A stretch of 64,000 nt of DNA from Parapedobacter luteus (GTDB lineage Bacteria > Bacteroidota > Bacteroidia > Sphingobacteriales > Sphingobacteriaceae): contig NZ_FUYS01000011.1 in the NCBI RefSeq assembly GCF_900168055.1, positions 62,001 to 126,000 of the forward strand, given 5' to 3'. The notes beneath the pieces were generated by a model. The model saw only the letters and a list, made by a program, of their open reading frames with translations, was not told the DNA's origin and made no database searches. The position numbers were made by a program, and so were the translations under genes. Below, piece after piece: positions 34,275 through 44,473 of this stretch (positions are counted from its first letter, which is position 1; every line of letters starts with the position of its first letter).

Positions 34275-37200
34275 TTAATGCACGCCGGCCATCACCTCTT
34301 CTTCTATGCGTTTAGCTTCTTCTAATTCATGGTTAACCTTGTGCTCCCTTGACCAAAGCGCATAAACAGCAGGAATAACATACAAGGTAAGTATCAGAGA
34401 AAATAAGGTTCCTCCCACGATGACGACTCCCATACCAATACGGCTAGTCGCCGCAGCTCCAAAGGCTACGGCAATGGGTAAAGCTCCCAATGCAATGGCC
34501 AAACTGGTCATTAAAATCGGGCGAAGCCGTGCCTCAGCCGCCTCGACAATAGCCTCCCGTACAGGCAACCCTTTTTCCTTAAGTTGATTGGCAAACTCCA
34601 CGATGAGAATACCGTTTTTTGTAACCAGCCCAATGAGCATTACCGTACCAATCTGGCTGAAAATATTCCACGATTCGCCCGTGATCCAAAGGGACAGCAT
34701 TGCACCCGCCACCGCCATAGGCACTGTGAGGATAATGATAAACGGGTCCAAAAAGCTCTCGAACTGTGCGGCCAGAATCAAGTAGACCAACAACAACGCC
34801 AGGCCAAAAGCAAATAATGTATTGGAGCTACTTTCACGGAAATCGCGCGATTCACCGCCCAGGTCGGTAGAAAAACTTTCGTCCAACACTTCGCTTGCAA
34901 TCCTGTCCATAGCGTTGATACCATCTTCAATGGTCTTTCCACGTGCCAGCGATGCAGAAACCGTAGCAGACATGAACCGATTGTTGTGGTACAACTGCGG
35001 CGGGCTACTACGTTCTTCCATTGTCACCAGGTTATCCAACTGGACCAAGCCGCCGTTTGTACTCCGCACGGACACGGCTGCCAAGTCCAGTGGCGAGCTC
35101 CGATCTTGATCCATAAATTGTCCAATCACTTGGTATTGCTTTCCGTTCATCAAAAAATAGGCAAACCGCTGACCGCTCAGTGACAATTGTAATGTCTGGG
35201 CCACATCCAATACTGACACCCCTAAGCTTTGTGCCTTCTCGCGGTCTATGCTGATATTAAGTTCAGGTCTATTGAATTTCAGGTTTACATCTACGTTGAC
35301 AAATGTCGGATCAGCTGTTGCCTTACTCATAAATTCCGGCACTTTCTCTTCCAATTTTTGGAAGTTGACCGCTTGTATGATATACTGGATGGGCATCCCC
35401 CCGCGTCGGTTTACCGAAATGGTCGGCTGTTGTGAGACAAACGTGCGAGCCTCAGTAAACCTACGCGTTTGACGCGTCAATGCATCAGCGATCTCCTCTT
35501 GCGAGCGCTCTCTTTCTTCGGGGGATACAAGGCGGATGCGCATTCGGCCGCTATTGGCGCCGCCAGACCCAAACCCCGGCGATGTATTCACAATATTCGT
35601 CGTCTTCTCCGGAATAGAATCGTTTACCAATTGGGCCAATTTTACCATAAAACGATCCATGTATTCGTATGAGCTGCCTTCCGGTCCGGTAATATTGGCG
35701 GTTATCAGACTTCTGTCTTCATAGGGAGCCGTTTCCTTCCGAAGGTGTACCCAAAACCAAGCGATAAGTCCAAAGCATAATGCAAGAATAGGGAAACTGA
35801 CCCACTTCATTCGCATAAACTGCTGCAACGAATGTGCATAGCCCTTTGTCATTTTTACGAAATAACGCTCTGTCACATGGTAAAATTTGGAATGCTTAGG
35901 ACCACCCTTGCGCATCAGGTAGGCGTTCAGCATGGGCGTCAGTGTCAGCGCCACAAAAGCAGAAATCAATACCGCCGACGCGATGACTACACCAAACTCC
36001 CGGAACAAGCGCCCTACGAAGCCTTCCATGAACATCACCGGCAAGAACACGGCAGCCAGCGTGATGGAAATGGAGATAACGGCAAAGAAAATTTCATTGG
36101 ATCCTTTGATGGCCGCCTGTATAGGCGACATTCCCTCTTCTATTTTCTTATAGATATTTTCCGTCACTACAATGCCGTCATCAACCACAAGGCCTGTCGC
36201 TAGCACAATGGCGAGCAAGGTCAGCACATTGATCGAAAACCCACACAAGTACATCACAAAGAACGTAGCGATAAGTGACACGGGTATATCAATCAACGGC
36301 CGGAAAGCAATACTCCAGTTTCTGAAAAAGACGAAAATAATCAATACCACCAGGACCAAAGCTATCAAGATAGTCTCAGCCACTTCTGTTACTGACTTTT
36401 TTATAAAGATGGTATTATCAATGGATGCTTCTAGTGAAATGTCGGGCGGCAATTCTTTCCGCAGCTGTTCCACACGTTCGCTCAACAGGCTGGCAATTTC
36501 GATGTAATTTGTACCCGGCTGTGGGATAACGGCAAGGGCGACCAAAGGTGTCAGCGATTCGCGGATATTCGTTTCTAAATTTTCAGCGGCCAATACCGCT
36601 CTGCCCACGTCACTAAATCGAATGATTCGATCGCCTTCAGACCGGATAATGAGGTTGTTAAAATCTTCCTCCGTTGTCAGGTTACCTATAGTCTTGATTG
36701 CCAGCTCGGTATTCTCTCCAGTAATTTTTCCTGAAGGAAGCTCCACATTTTGGCGGTTGAGTGCATTACGTACATCCAGCGGCGTAATACCATAAGCCGA
36801 TAAACGCATCGGATCGATCCACAAACGCATCGCGTAGCGCTTCTGGCCATAAATTTGTACCGCACTTACACCCGATATCGTTTGAATACGCTGTGCAATT
36901 ACATTGTCAGCAATATCATTTAAATCCAACGGATCACGTGTCTCGCTTCTGACAGTCAATATAACAATCGGTTCGGAATCCGCATCCGCTTTGGAGACCA
37001 CCGGAGGAGAGTCGATATCATCCGGTAGGCTGCGCATAGCTTGCGAAACCTTGTCCCGTACATCATTGGCAGCTTCTTCCAGATCCTTCCCCAGCACAAA
37101 CTCGATATTAATGTTGCTGGAGCCTTGGTTACTCGATGAAGAAATATTCCGTATTCCATCGATTTGGTTGATGGCACGCTCTAAAGGTTCGGTGATTTGA

Positions 37201-37382
37201 GACTCTATGATGTCGGGATTTGCCCCTGCATAGCTTGTCCGCACCGATACGATCGGCGGGTCTATCGAGGGAAACTCACGGACACCAAGAAAGGTATATC
37301 CAATTACACCGAACAAAATGAGCATCAGGTTCATTACAATGGTAAGAACCGGCCTCTTGATACTAATGGTGGACAAGCTCAT
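34275..37382 (-). CDS. RND-family inner-membrane efflux pump
   Basis: This 1035-residue protein is an HAE1/AcrB-like resistance-nodulation-division pump. It has the N-terminal SIKRPVLTIVMNLMLILFG helix, two large periplasmic loops after helices 1 and 7, and the proton-relay pair Asp-Asp in VLATGLVVDDGIVVTEN in helix 4. The C-terminal part has ARLRPILMTSLAIALGALP. The drug or metabolite pumped cannot be told from sequence. It sits in an operon in the order adaptor, pump, TolC with gaps of 11 and 2 nt. The reading frame is intact. Confidence 0.95.
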   Translation of the reverse strand: MSLSTISIKRPVLTIVMNLMLILFGVIGYTFLGVREFPSIDPPIVSVRTSYAGANPDIIESQITEPLERAINQIDGIRNISSSSNQGSSNINIEFVLGKDLEEAANDVRDKVSQAMRSLPDDIDSPPVVSKADADSEPIVILTVRSETRDPLDLNDIADNVIAQRIQTISGVSAVQIYGQKRYAMRLWIDPMRLSAYGITPLDVRNALNRQNVELPSGKITGENTELAIKTIGNLTTEEDFNNLIIRSEGDRIIRFSDVGRAVLAAENLETNIRESLTPLVALAVIPQPGTNYIEIASLLSERVEQLRKELPPDISLEASIDNTIFIKKSVTEVAETILIALVLVVLIIFVFFRNWSIAFRPLIDIPVSLIATFFVMYLCGFSINVLTLLAIVLATGLVVDDGIVVTENIYKKIEEGMSPIQAAIKGSNEIFFAVISISITLAAVFLPVMFMEGFVGRLFREFGVVIASAVLISAFVALTLTPMLNAYLMRKGGPKHSKFYHVTERYFVKMTKGYAHSLQQFMRMKWVSFPILALCFGLIAWFWVHLRKETAPYEDRSLITANITGPEGSSYEYMDRFMVKLAQLVNDSIPEKTTNIVNTSPGFGSGGANSGRMRIRLVSPEERERSQEEIADALTRQTRRFTEARTFVSQQPTISVNRRGGMPIQYIIQAVNFQKLEEKVPEFMSKATADPTFVNVDVNLKFNRPELNISIDREKAQSLGVSVLDVAQTLQLSLSGQRFAYFLMNGKQYQVIGQFMDQDRSSPLDLAAVSVRSTNGGLVQLDNLVTMEERSSPPQLYHNNRFMSATVSASLARGKTIEDGINAMDRIASEVLDESFSTDLGGESRDFRESSSNTLFAFGLALLLVYLILAAQFESFLDPFIIILTVPMAVAGAMLSLWITGESWNIFSQIGTVMLIGLVTKNGILIVEFANQLKEKGLPVREAIVEAAEARLRPILMTSLAIALGALPIAVAFGAAATSRIGMGVVIVGGTLFSLILTLYVIPAVYALWSREHKVNHELEEAKRIEEEVMAGVH

Positions 37383-37393
37383 TGCTGTTTCAT

Positions 37394-38458
37394 TTAATCT
37401 GTTTCCATAAGGTTGATACGCACGGGCATACCGTCTTTGAGCGACATCAAACCCGATATGATTACCGTATCGCCTATTGCCACCCCGTTATTTATCAACA
37501 CATCGCTCCGTGTCCGATTTTCTGCTTCTACGGGGGTAGCCATAGCCGTTCCATTTTTATATAGGAACAGCTGTTTGCCATTTTGAACTGGAATAATAGC
37601 TTCGGTAGGTACCAAGATAGCATTTTCCAAACGGCTTAACGGCAATTCAACGCGAGCAAAAGAACCCGGAAAAAGCTGCCCGTTCGGATTTTCGGCTAAC
37701 GCCCGGATACTAATAGTCCGCGTCGCAGCATCTACACCTGGCTCGATGGCATAAATCTCTGCATGATACATCGTCTCCGAACCACTGACGCTAAATTTCA
37801 GTGCTTGGCCTACCTGCACCTGACTACTGTATTTTTCAGGAACCGAAAACAAAATCTTTACCGGGTTGATGCTCATCAAGTTGGCCACTATCGTGGTGGG
37901 GGTGAGGTACTCGCCCTCCGAAATTGAGCGGAGGCCTACCTTTCCACTGAAAGGGGCGTGAACGGTGGTTTTTGCGATTTGTGCCCGAATCAGCGCCGTT
38001 TGAGCCTTGGCAGACTCATAGTCAGCGTGCGCCACATCATACTCCTGCTGGCTGATGGCTTCCTTTTCCAGCAACAAGCGGGCACGGTTTTCATTATCTT
38101 CAGCCAGTTTTTCGCGGCTTTGTGCCTGTATAAGCTGTGCTTGTAATTCAGAATCATCGATACGCAACAGCAGCTGTCCCTTCTGCACCATTGTCCCTTC
38201 CCGGAATGCCAGTTGTCTGACAATACCGGATACTTCACTACGTATCTGCACTTGCTCATTGGGCTCGATCGAACCCGACAGGGTGATGACGTTAGCAAAC
38301 TCGCGGGGTTCCACTACAATACCATTAACTTCCATCGGACTCCCCCCCTGCGCTGCATCAGGTGGCGCGATTTTCGCTTTACTGCTTCGGGTCAACCGAT
38401 AACTTACAAAGGCCACAGCAACGATAGCTATCGCAATATATAGGTATTTCTTATTCAT
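37394..38458 (-). CDS. RND efflux periplasmic adaptor (membrane fusion protein)
   Basis: This 354-residue protein joins the RND pump to TolC. It has a basic-hydrophobic N-terminus (MNKKYLYIAIAIVAVAFVSY), a biotinyl-lipoyl half-motif (IRSEVSGIVRQLAFREGTMV), a helical hairpin (about 95-150; KLAEDNENRARLLLEKEAIS), and the second lipoyl half VHAPFSGKVGLRSISEGEYL. An in-frame start at 38497 adds 13 polar residues and is less likely. First gene of the efflux operon; a TAGTTTTG box lies at 38533-38540 upstream. Confidence 0.92.
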   Translation of the reverse strand: MNKKYLYIAIAIVAVAFVSYRLTRSSKAKIAPPDAAQGGSPMEVNGIVVEPREFANVITLSGSIEPNEQVQIRSEVSGIVRQLAFREGTMVQKGQLLLRIDDSELQAQLIQAQSREKLAEDNENRARLLLEKEAISQQEYDVAHADYESAKAQTALIRAQIAKTTVHAPFSGKVGLRSISEGEYLTPTTIVANLMSINPVKILFSVPEKYSSQVQVGQALKFSVSGSETMYHAEIYAIEPGVDAATRTISIRALAENPNGQLFPGSFARVELPLSRLENAILVPTEAIIPVQNGKQLFLYKNGTAMATPVEAENRTRSDVLINNGVAIGDTVIISGLMSLKDGMPVRINLMETD

Positions 38459-38532
38459 TTTAGTATCTGAAAGGTCGGTTTCGGGTACGCCCTCCACCTC
38501 AAAAAGATCTAAATATAGCGCTTTTCGTTTGT

Positions 38533-38540
38533 CAAAACTA
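38533..38540 (-). promoter_or_regulatory. possible -7 element TAGTTTTG for the efflux operon
   Basis: A minus-strand TAnnTTTG match lies 75 nt before the adaptor start. No TTG stands at the usual 20-nt spacing, so this is weaker than the other sites. Confidence 0.4.
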
Positions 38541-38609
38541 CGGCAAACATTAGGTATTTTATCGCTGTATCACATTTTTTACGGAATAGGTATATTTAAC
38601 CACGACGGG

Positions 38610-39929
38610 CTATATATAAATATCCAGCAGCAGCACGCCGAGGAGCCCAACGACGGACACGATACTTTCCATCAGTGACCACGATAAAATGGTGTCACGG
38701 ATACTGAGGCCAAAATACTCTTTAAACATCCAAAATCCGGTGTCGTTGACATGCGAGAACATTAACGAGCCAGCGCCCGTTGCCAAAACCATCAGTTCGG
38801 GGCTTGTTTGGGTAGATTCAATAAGCGGCAATACAATACCGGCAGCCATCAGACCTGCTACTGTTGCCGAGCCGAGGGCTACCCGGATTACTGCCGCAAT
38901 AGCCCACACCAGTACCAAAGGGGAGAAAGAAAGACGGCCTGCCCAGGCGGCGATGTGATCGCCCACTCCACTATCTACGAGCACCTCCTTGAACGAACCG
39001 GCGGCACCGACGATAAACAAAATCATCGCTATACTGCTCACCGCCTCTTCCAAGCTTATCATAACAGCCTGCATGGTTTTTCCGCGGGCGATACCCATGG
39101 TAAAAACGGCAACAAATACCGAAATTAACAGTGCAATAATGGGGTTACCGATGAATGACATTACGCGCAGCGCGGCAGAATCGGCGGGAAGCACAAAAGT
39201 AAAGCCCGAAGCAATCGCGATTAGCAATACTGGCAATAACCCAGTCAACAGACTACTCCAAAATCCCGGAACCACTTCATCGGACGGCATATCCGCTTGC
39301 ATAAATTGGGCGGGAGGATTGGGGTGGATACCTTTCAATGTCCAAGAAAAAAGCACCCCTCCTACTATCACCGCTGGTATGGCTACCACGATCCCATAAA
39401 TAAGCGTAAGCCCCATATCGGCATGATATAGTGTACCGATAGCCGTTGGTCCTGGATGCGGCGGCAAGTAGCCATGCGTCACAGACAGCGATGCCAGCAT
39501 CGGCAGCCCCACATAGATAAGCGGCAGCTTGGTCTGGGCTGCAATCGCAAAAACAAACGGTACCAGAATCACAAACCCCACGTTATAAAACATGGGGATG
39601 CCCACCGCAAATCCGATCAATACGACGGCCCACTGCACATTCTTTATCCCAAAAGCATTAATCAAGACGGTTGAAATCCGGTGTACCCCACCACCATCGG
39701 CTATCAATTTGCCCAGCATAACCCCAAAACCCAATATCAAGGCCAACGACCCCAGTGTGCTTCCCATTCCTTGCTCTATTGAACCAATCACATCCGAAAT
39801 AGGCATCCCCAAGGCCACCCCTACCGCTAATGAGGTGATAATCAAGGAAAAAAAAGCGCTTAGCTTGAACACCACAACAAGCAACAACAGCAACAATACA
39901 CCACATACAACAATAAGAATAGGCACCAT
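38610..39929 (-). CDS. gntP: GntP-family gluconate:H+ symporter
   Basis: This 439-residue membrane protein has 12-14 hydrophobic helices and family motifs such as IEQGMGSTLGSLALILGFGV (about 50-69) and HGYLPPHPGPTAIGTLYHAD (about 151-170), the hallmark of gluconate/fructuronate permeases. The C-terminal part has LMFSHVNDTGFWMFKEYFGL. It starts 13 nt after the gluconokinase gene stop, so gluconate is the probable substrate. Full length. Confidence 0.92.
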   Translation of the reverse strand: MVPILIVVCGVLLLLLLVVVFKLSAFFSLIITSLAVGVALGMPISDVIGSIEQGMGSTLGSLALILGFGVMLGKLIADGGGVHRISTVLINAFGIKNVQWAVVLIGFAVGIPMFYNVGFVILVPFVFAIAAQTKLPLIYVGLPMLASLSVTHGYLPPHPGPTAIGTLYHADMGLTLIYGIVVAIPAVIVGGVLFSWTLKGIHPNPPAQFMQADMPSDEVVPGFWSSLLTGLLPVLLIAIASGFTFVLPADSAALRVMSFIGNPIIALLISVFVAVFTMGIARGKTMQAVMISLEEAVSSIAMILFIVGAAGSFKEVLVDSGVGDHIAAWAGRLSFSPLVLVWAIAAVIRVALGSATVAGLMAAGIVLPLIESTQTSPELMVLATGAGSLMFSHVNDTGFWMFKEYFGLSIRDTILSWSLMESIVSVVGLLGVLLLDIYI

Positions 39930-39942
39930 CGTCTAAATTGGT

Positions 39943-41445
39943 TTAATTAGGTGAGTGATAAAATTCGTCTTTGACTCTGCCATATAGTCGTTCGAACAGT
40001 CTGAAATTTTCCTGATAGCGTTGATGGTTGTCGAGATCGGGCAGATAACGCGCAGTGACAGTATCTTCCAACACATCCCGAAAATCAGTAATCCTATTCA
40101 ACGCTTTTAGGGCGACCATAAACGCTCCCTTGGCTGCACTCTCCACGCTTTCCTTAACCAGCACCTGCTTATTAAATACGTCGGCCAATAGCTGTACCCA
40201 CATGGGGGAGCGTGCAAAACCACCGTTGGCATGGATGACATGAACAGGGCCGCTGATTTCTTCCAACACCTTCCCCACGCTGTACATCCCGTATACAATT
40301 CCTTCAAATACAGCCCGCGTAAAATGAGCCTTACGGTGGTGCATTTGTACCCCAAAAAACAGTCCTTTCGCGTTAGCATCCCAATGCGGTGCCCGCTCGC
40401 CAGCAAGATAAGGCAAAAAGATCAGCCCTTCGGCTCCTGCTGGAACGGAGGCCGCCTCTTCAGCCAGCTGCTGATACGCGTCCTCAATGGTCGTCCCAGC
40501 GACACCGAAATTATCGTTATACCAGCTCAACACCACCCCGCCGTTATTGACCGCCCCACCCAGTACAAATAAGTCTTTGGTCAGCACATAGCTGAATGTA
40601 CGTGCCTGGCTATCGGTTTTGGGCAAGCTGGACGCCATCCGAATTGCACCGCTTGTACCAATGGTCACCGCCGCGTCTCCGGGCGCAATGGCATGCGCCC
40701 CAAGATTGGCCAGACAACCGTCGCTTCCGCCAACAACAAAGGGCGTGTCCTCCGGGATGCCCATCACCTTCGCCGCCTGCTTATCCAGGCCTGTCAGCGT
40801 ATGGGTAACCGGCACAAGCGTCGACAATTGCGCCTTGGAGATGCCTACCAGCGCCAAAGCCGGTGCATACCAATCAAAGGCGGTGCTATCGAATAGCCCT
40901 GTAGCCGAAGCGATGGATTCATCCACAACGTAGCGGCCGAAGAGCTTGAAGAATACATACTCTTTGATGGAGATAAATTTATGCGCATGGCTAAACGTGG
41001 CGGGGAGGTGTTCACGCATCCAGCCCAGTTTACACAATGGCGACATGGGATGGATCGGTGTCCCGGTTTTCAAATAAATATCGAGTCCCGCGGCCGTCGC
41101 CTTGAGCTGGGTCGCAAACATCTCGCTTCGCGTGTCAGCCCAGATGATGCAGTTGGTCAACGGCGCGTTTTGTTCGTCCACCGCGATCAGGCCGTGCATA
41201 GCGCTGCTAAAACCCACGCCCAGTACACGGTTGCCGGGAGCAGTGTGCGCTACCGCCTGCCCCACCCCAGCGATGGACTGGATGACCGCCATATACAGCG
41301 TATCGGGTTCCTGTTCGAAATAGCCAGGTTGCGGATTTAAAATACCATAGCCTATGCGATATTCCGCAACCACTTCACCACCGATGCCGAAAGCAACCGC
41401 TTTGGTGCCGGAAGTACCGATATCTACGCCGATAATATAATCCAT
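39943..41445 (-). CDS. gntK: FGGY-family gluconokinase
   Basis: This 500-residue kinase starts with DYIIGVDIGTSGTKAVAFGI and has the FGGY blocks GVGFSSAMHGLIAVD (about 78-92), VGGSDGCLANLGAHA and EGLIFLPYLAGERAPHWDAN. Pairing with a GntP-type permease 13 nt downstream indicates gluconate phosphorylation to 6-phosphogluconate. I start at the ATG at 41445; 24 in-frame codons upstream are hydrophobic and lie over the promoter. A TATATTTG box at 41499-41506 fits as the -7 element. Confidence 0.9.
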   Translation of the reverse strand: MDYIIGVDIGTSGTKAVAFGIGGEVVAEYRIGYGILNPQPGYFEQEPDTLYMAVIQSIAGVGQAVAHTAPGNRVLGVGFSSAMHGLIAVDEQNAPLTNCIIWADTRSEMFATQLKATAAGLDIYLKTGTPIHPMSPLCKLGWMREHLPATFSHAHKFISIKEYVFFKLFGRYVVDESIASATGLFDSTAFDWYAPALALVGISKAQLSTLVPVTHTLTGLDKQAAKVMGIPEDTPFVVGGSDGCLANLGAHAIAPGDAAVTIGTSGAIRMASSLPKTDSQARTFSYVLTKDLFVLGGAVNNGGVVLSWYNDNFGVAGTTIEDAYQQLAEEAASVPAGAEGLIFLPYLAGERAPHWDANAKGLFFGVQMHHRKAHFTRAVFEGIVYGMYSVGKVLEEISGPVHVIHANGGFARSPMWVQLLADVFNKQVLVKESVESAAKGAFMVALKALNRITDFRDVLEDTVTARYLPDLDNHQRYQENFRLFERLYGRVKDEFYHSPN

Positions 41446-41498
41446 TAGTGTCGTTACGCTATATAATTGGAAAATGAAGTAAAACACAATCGTGTCCA

Positions 41499-41506
41499 CA
41501 AATATA
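41499..41506 (-). promoter_or_regulatory. -7 promoter element TATATTTG for gntK-gntP
   Basis: An exact minus-strand TAnnTTTG match lies 54 nt before the gluconokinase ATG, within the 120-nt divergent gap. No TTG at the usual spacing is visible, so activation by a regulator would be plausible. Confidence 0.5.
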
Positions 41507-41565
41507 GAAAAATACATAACTTTTCCGTTTTTTCCTTAACATTGCACCATCCAACATCAGTGAGC

Positions 41566-42099
41566 ATGCGAAAGGTTCTTTGTTCCATGGTTATCCTATG
41601 CGTTTCGACGTTGCTGCATGCGCAACAAGAAAATATCATTAACCATTTTATTATTAAAGAAAACCTTATTAAAAACGGCAAATTGGCAGTCATCGCCACG
41701 GATGCTGACGAAAATCCGTTAACTTCGGTTTCAGGCACTTATCAATTTGTTGTCAACGGTTTTAAGCAAGAATTGGAATTCCGTGAAGGGGTAGCCATAA
41801 CACCCAACGCCATTGAGTCATCGGCATTTGTATTCATCAAGCACCGTAATCAACAAGGTTCGCATGGCCGGTTGTACTATGTGGTAAAAAACGACAATGG
41901 ACTCAATCCCATTGCCATCAGCTGGTATTTCCTGATTCTCGTTCCGGCGGTGATCCTCCTCGCCGCTTACCTATTCAAGCGGATGATAGTCTTAGCCGTC
42001 ATCATACTGGTGGGGTTGTTTATCTTCAATTATAGCAAAGGGTTAGATCTGGAAAACATCGTCGAGACCATCGTGCACGGCATCAAAGATTGGGTTTGA
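41566..42099 (+). CDS. exported membrane protein of unknown function
   Basis: From the ATG at 41566 the product is 177 residues: a signal peptide (MRKVLCSMVILCVSTLLHAQ), a beta-rich periplasmic region (about 22-115; VSGTYQFVVNGFKQELEFRE) and one or two C-terminal hydrophobic segments (about 120-158), then an amphipathic tail. No named family. A longer frame to 41467 lacks the signal peptide and is rejected. It is divergent from gntK and convergent with tamL. Confidence 0.65.
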   Translation: MRKVLCSMVILCVSTLLHAQQENIINHFIIKENLIKNGKLAVIATDADENPLTSVSGTYQFVVNGFKQELEFREGVAITPNAIESSAFVFIKHRNQQGSHGRLYYVVKNDNGLNPIAISWYFLILVPAVILLAAYLFKRMIVLAVIILVGLFIFNYSKGLDLENIVETIVHGIKDWV

Positions 42100-42119
42100 A
42101 ATGCGAGTAGCCCTCGGAC

Positions 42120-44468
42120 TCAAAAAGGCATCCCGATACCAAAATTATATTGTACAAAATTGTAGCGGTCTGGCGCATTGGTGATACGATATTGTTCCTT
42201 AAACTCCCGGCTATTGAAAAGTTCCGTAATCACCCATTGATTTGCGCCGTCGAATTGCGGATCGCGCACTTTCAGCCCGGCGTCCAGTCGGATCACGAAA
42301 TAGCCGCGATCAAAACGCAGCCCTACCCCTGTGCCGATTGCCATCTGCCCCAAAAATTTATCGAACCTAAATTCACCGCCCGGGTTTAATTCATTCTCCT
42401 TTATCCGCCATACATTACCAAAATCGGCAAAGGTCGCCGCTTTGAGTTTTGCTCCAAATAAGTCATTCAATACCTTAAAGCGATACTCCACATTACCTTC
42501 CAGTTTGACTTCGCCCAACTGATCAAGGTTGCGCAGGTTCAGGCGCAATCCAGGGTCCAGCACCTGGCGATTGTAATTGCCCGGCCCCAGCGTACGTGCC
42601 TGCCATGCCCTGATGCCGTTCATGCCCCCGCCAAAAAAACTTTTCTCAAAAATCAGCAGGCTGGAGTTATTGCCATAAGGCACGGCAATTCCCGGATTAA
42701 GCCGGACAATCAATTGCCTGTCACCCCCGAAATACCGGTAGTACCGCAAATCCGTCTCTGCCTTGGCATACTGCAAATACGGCACGCCAAACACCTCCTT
42801 TTCACCATCCACATTCCGCTGGAAGTCTATCACTTGGCTGGCTACCCCCAGCAGGTTGCCGCTTAGGTCAAGTGCGCCACGGAAATAAATAAAGTCTTCC
42901 AGCCGGGATAGCCTCACGGCATTCAATGTGTATACATACTGCGACCCCAACCCGAAGTAAGCCCTGTTATTGCTCCGCACGTAAAGCAAAAAGCCTTGAT
43001 CGATTAACCGCTGCGCAAATTCTTCATTCAGTTGCCCATACCGATATTCCAGCACTAGTGGCGTCAGTGTGTGGTGCTTATATCGGGTATCAGACCAATT
43101 ATAAGACAGTGTTCCGCTAAAATAGCGGTTGGAATACGTCTGAAACTGGTCAAATGCCTGGATGTTGGCCGAAAAAATCGTTCGAGGCAACCCGTTTCTT
43201 CCACCGAGCGGTACGGAAAAAGGTGTAAGCAACCGGGGAACTGTAATGTTTACCCCTACCTGAAAATCGTTGTTGAACACCCTATCGAGCAGATTGCCTG
43301 GCAACCGGGAATCAAACAACACGCCATAACGTAGCTTTACCTCCAACTGTTCCAGTCCACCAAACAAATTGCGGTGGGTAAAGGTATTGCCAACATTAAA
43401 GCCGCTCATCCCCGAATTGAACGTGTATTCACCCTCGATTTGATTGGCCATATATGGTCGAGGAGTAAGCTCATAATACACATTAAGCCGATTGGAGTCG
43501 GGCTTGCTATACGCGATTTTCACACTGCGGAATCCGTTTAGTTCGTATAGGCGGTCGTAAGTAAGGTTCTCCAGATCAACATTATAGGCATCCCCATGGT
43601 GGTGGAAGAGGTAACGGGCGATAGGCGCCGGATGAAAGCGGCCGGTATAATCCTCAACATACACCTGATTGTCCAACACCATTTTCTTCGGCATCACATG
43701 GTTCAGGTCATCACGGCTATGCTGGATGATGACAAAGCTGCTATCAATAGTGAACTTCGTATGTGCAGCTTGCCCTTCCGGATTATCCACGATGAGCTTG
43801 AGATCGGCTTGGTTTCTACGAAGGCTGGTATCCACATCTACCCGCATATATTGCCTCAAATACTCGTAGTAACCCTGCTGGCGCATCAGGTGGTATATCC
43901 GTTCGCGCTCAGCGACCAACGAATCGGCATCATATCGCATGGCAGGCCGCACTTTACGGCCGATGACACCGTGCTCGGCATATACCTGTGCTAATTGGGG
44001 GTCGGCTATATTCACATGTACATTGCGTACCGTATAAGGCACGCCCAGGTTTGCATGAAAGTAAATATGTGCCCGTTTTCCTTTTAATACAATGTTGTTG
44101 CTTACTTCAGCATTGAAATACCCTTTGGATGCAAGGTAACGATTAATTTGTTGCGTAGAAAAGTCGACCAGCGCGCTATCGAGCACATGCGGAGGTTCGC
44201 CCACATTGCGGATATTCTTTGTCCGATAACGTCCCTTTCTGGCATTAGCCAAGTTATAGATGAATAGATTTATACGAGAATTCGGCCGTAGGTCAGGCGG
44301 AATATACGCCTTTGCCTGCTCCGTCAGCCGGGGTTCGATCCCTTCAATTTCTGTTTTGGTCACCAACGCCTGCCCTTCCTCCAGCAGTCTTGTCGAGCGG
44401 CAGGATGCGAATAATATCAGCAAAAGCAGTATACTTGCATACACAAAAAGGCAATCCCGTTTATCCAT
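42120..44468 (-). CDS. tamL: TamL-type BamA/TamA outer-membrane lipoprotein
   Basis: This 782-residue Omp85 protein has an N-terminal lipoprotein signal (LLILFASC, Cys23), two or three POTRA-like repeats (about 90-345; ASKGYFNAEVSNNIVLKGK) and a C-terminal 16-strand barrel ending in YNFGIGMPF. Lipidated TamA relatives are called TamL in Bacteroidota and work with TamB in outer-membrane lipid or protein handling. tamB, which often lies next to tamL, is not in this window. Its ATG is 5 nt from the ATG of the divergent SpoU gene. Confidence 0.88.
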   Translation of the reverse strand: MDKRDCLFVYASILLLLILFASCRSTRLLEEGQALVTKTEIEGIEPRLTEQAKAYIPPDLRPNSRINLFIYNLANARKGRYRTKNIRNVGEPPHVLDSALVDFSTQQINRYLASKGYFNAEVSNNIVLKGKRAHIYFHANLGVPYTVRNVHVNIADPQLAQVYAEHGVIGRKVRPAMRYDADSLVAERERIYHLMRQQGYYEYLRQYMRVDVDTSLRRNQADLKLIVDNPEGQAAHTKFTIDSSFVIIQHSRDDLNHVMPKKMVLDNQVYVEDYTGRFHPAPIARYLFHHHGDAYNVDLENLTYDRLYELNGFRSVKIAYSKPDSNRLNVYYELTPRPYMANQIEGEYTFNSGMSGFNVGNTFTHRNLFGGLEQLEVKLRYGVLFDSRLPGNLLDRVFNNDFQVGVNITVPRLLTPFSVPLGGRNGLPRTIFSANIQAFDQFQTYSNRYFSGTLSYNWSDTRYKHHTLTPLVLEYRYGQLNEEFAQRLIDQGFLLYVRSNNRAYFGLGSQYVYTLNAVRLSRLEDFIYFRGALDLSGNLLGVASQVIDFQRNVDGEKEVFGVPYLQYAKAETDLRYYRYFGGDRQLIVRLNPGIAVPYGNNSSLLIFEKSFFGGGMNGIRAWQARTLGPGNYNRQVLDPGLRLNLRNLDQLGEVKLEGNVEYRFKVLNDLFGAKLKAATFADFGNVWRIKENELNPGGEFRFDKFLGQMAIGTGVGLRFDRGYFVIRLDAGLKVRDPQFDGANQWVITELFNSREFKEQYRITNAPDRYNFVQYNFGIGMPF

Positions 44469-44473
44469 TAACT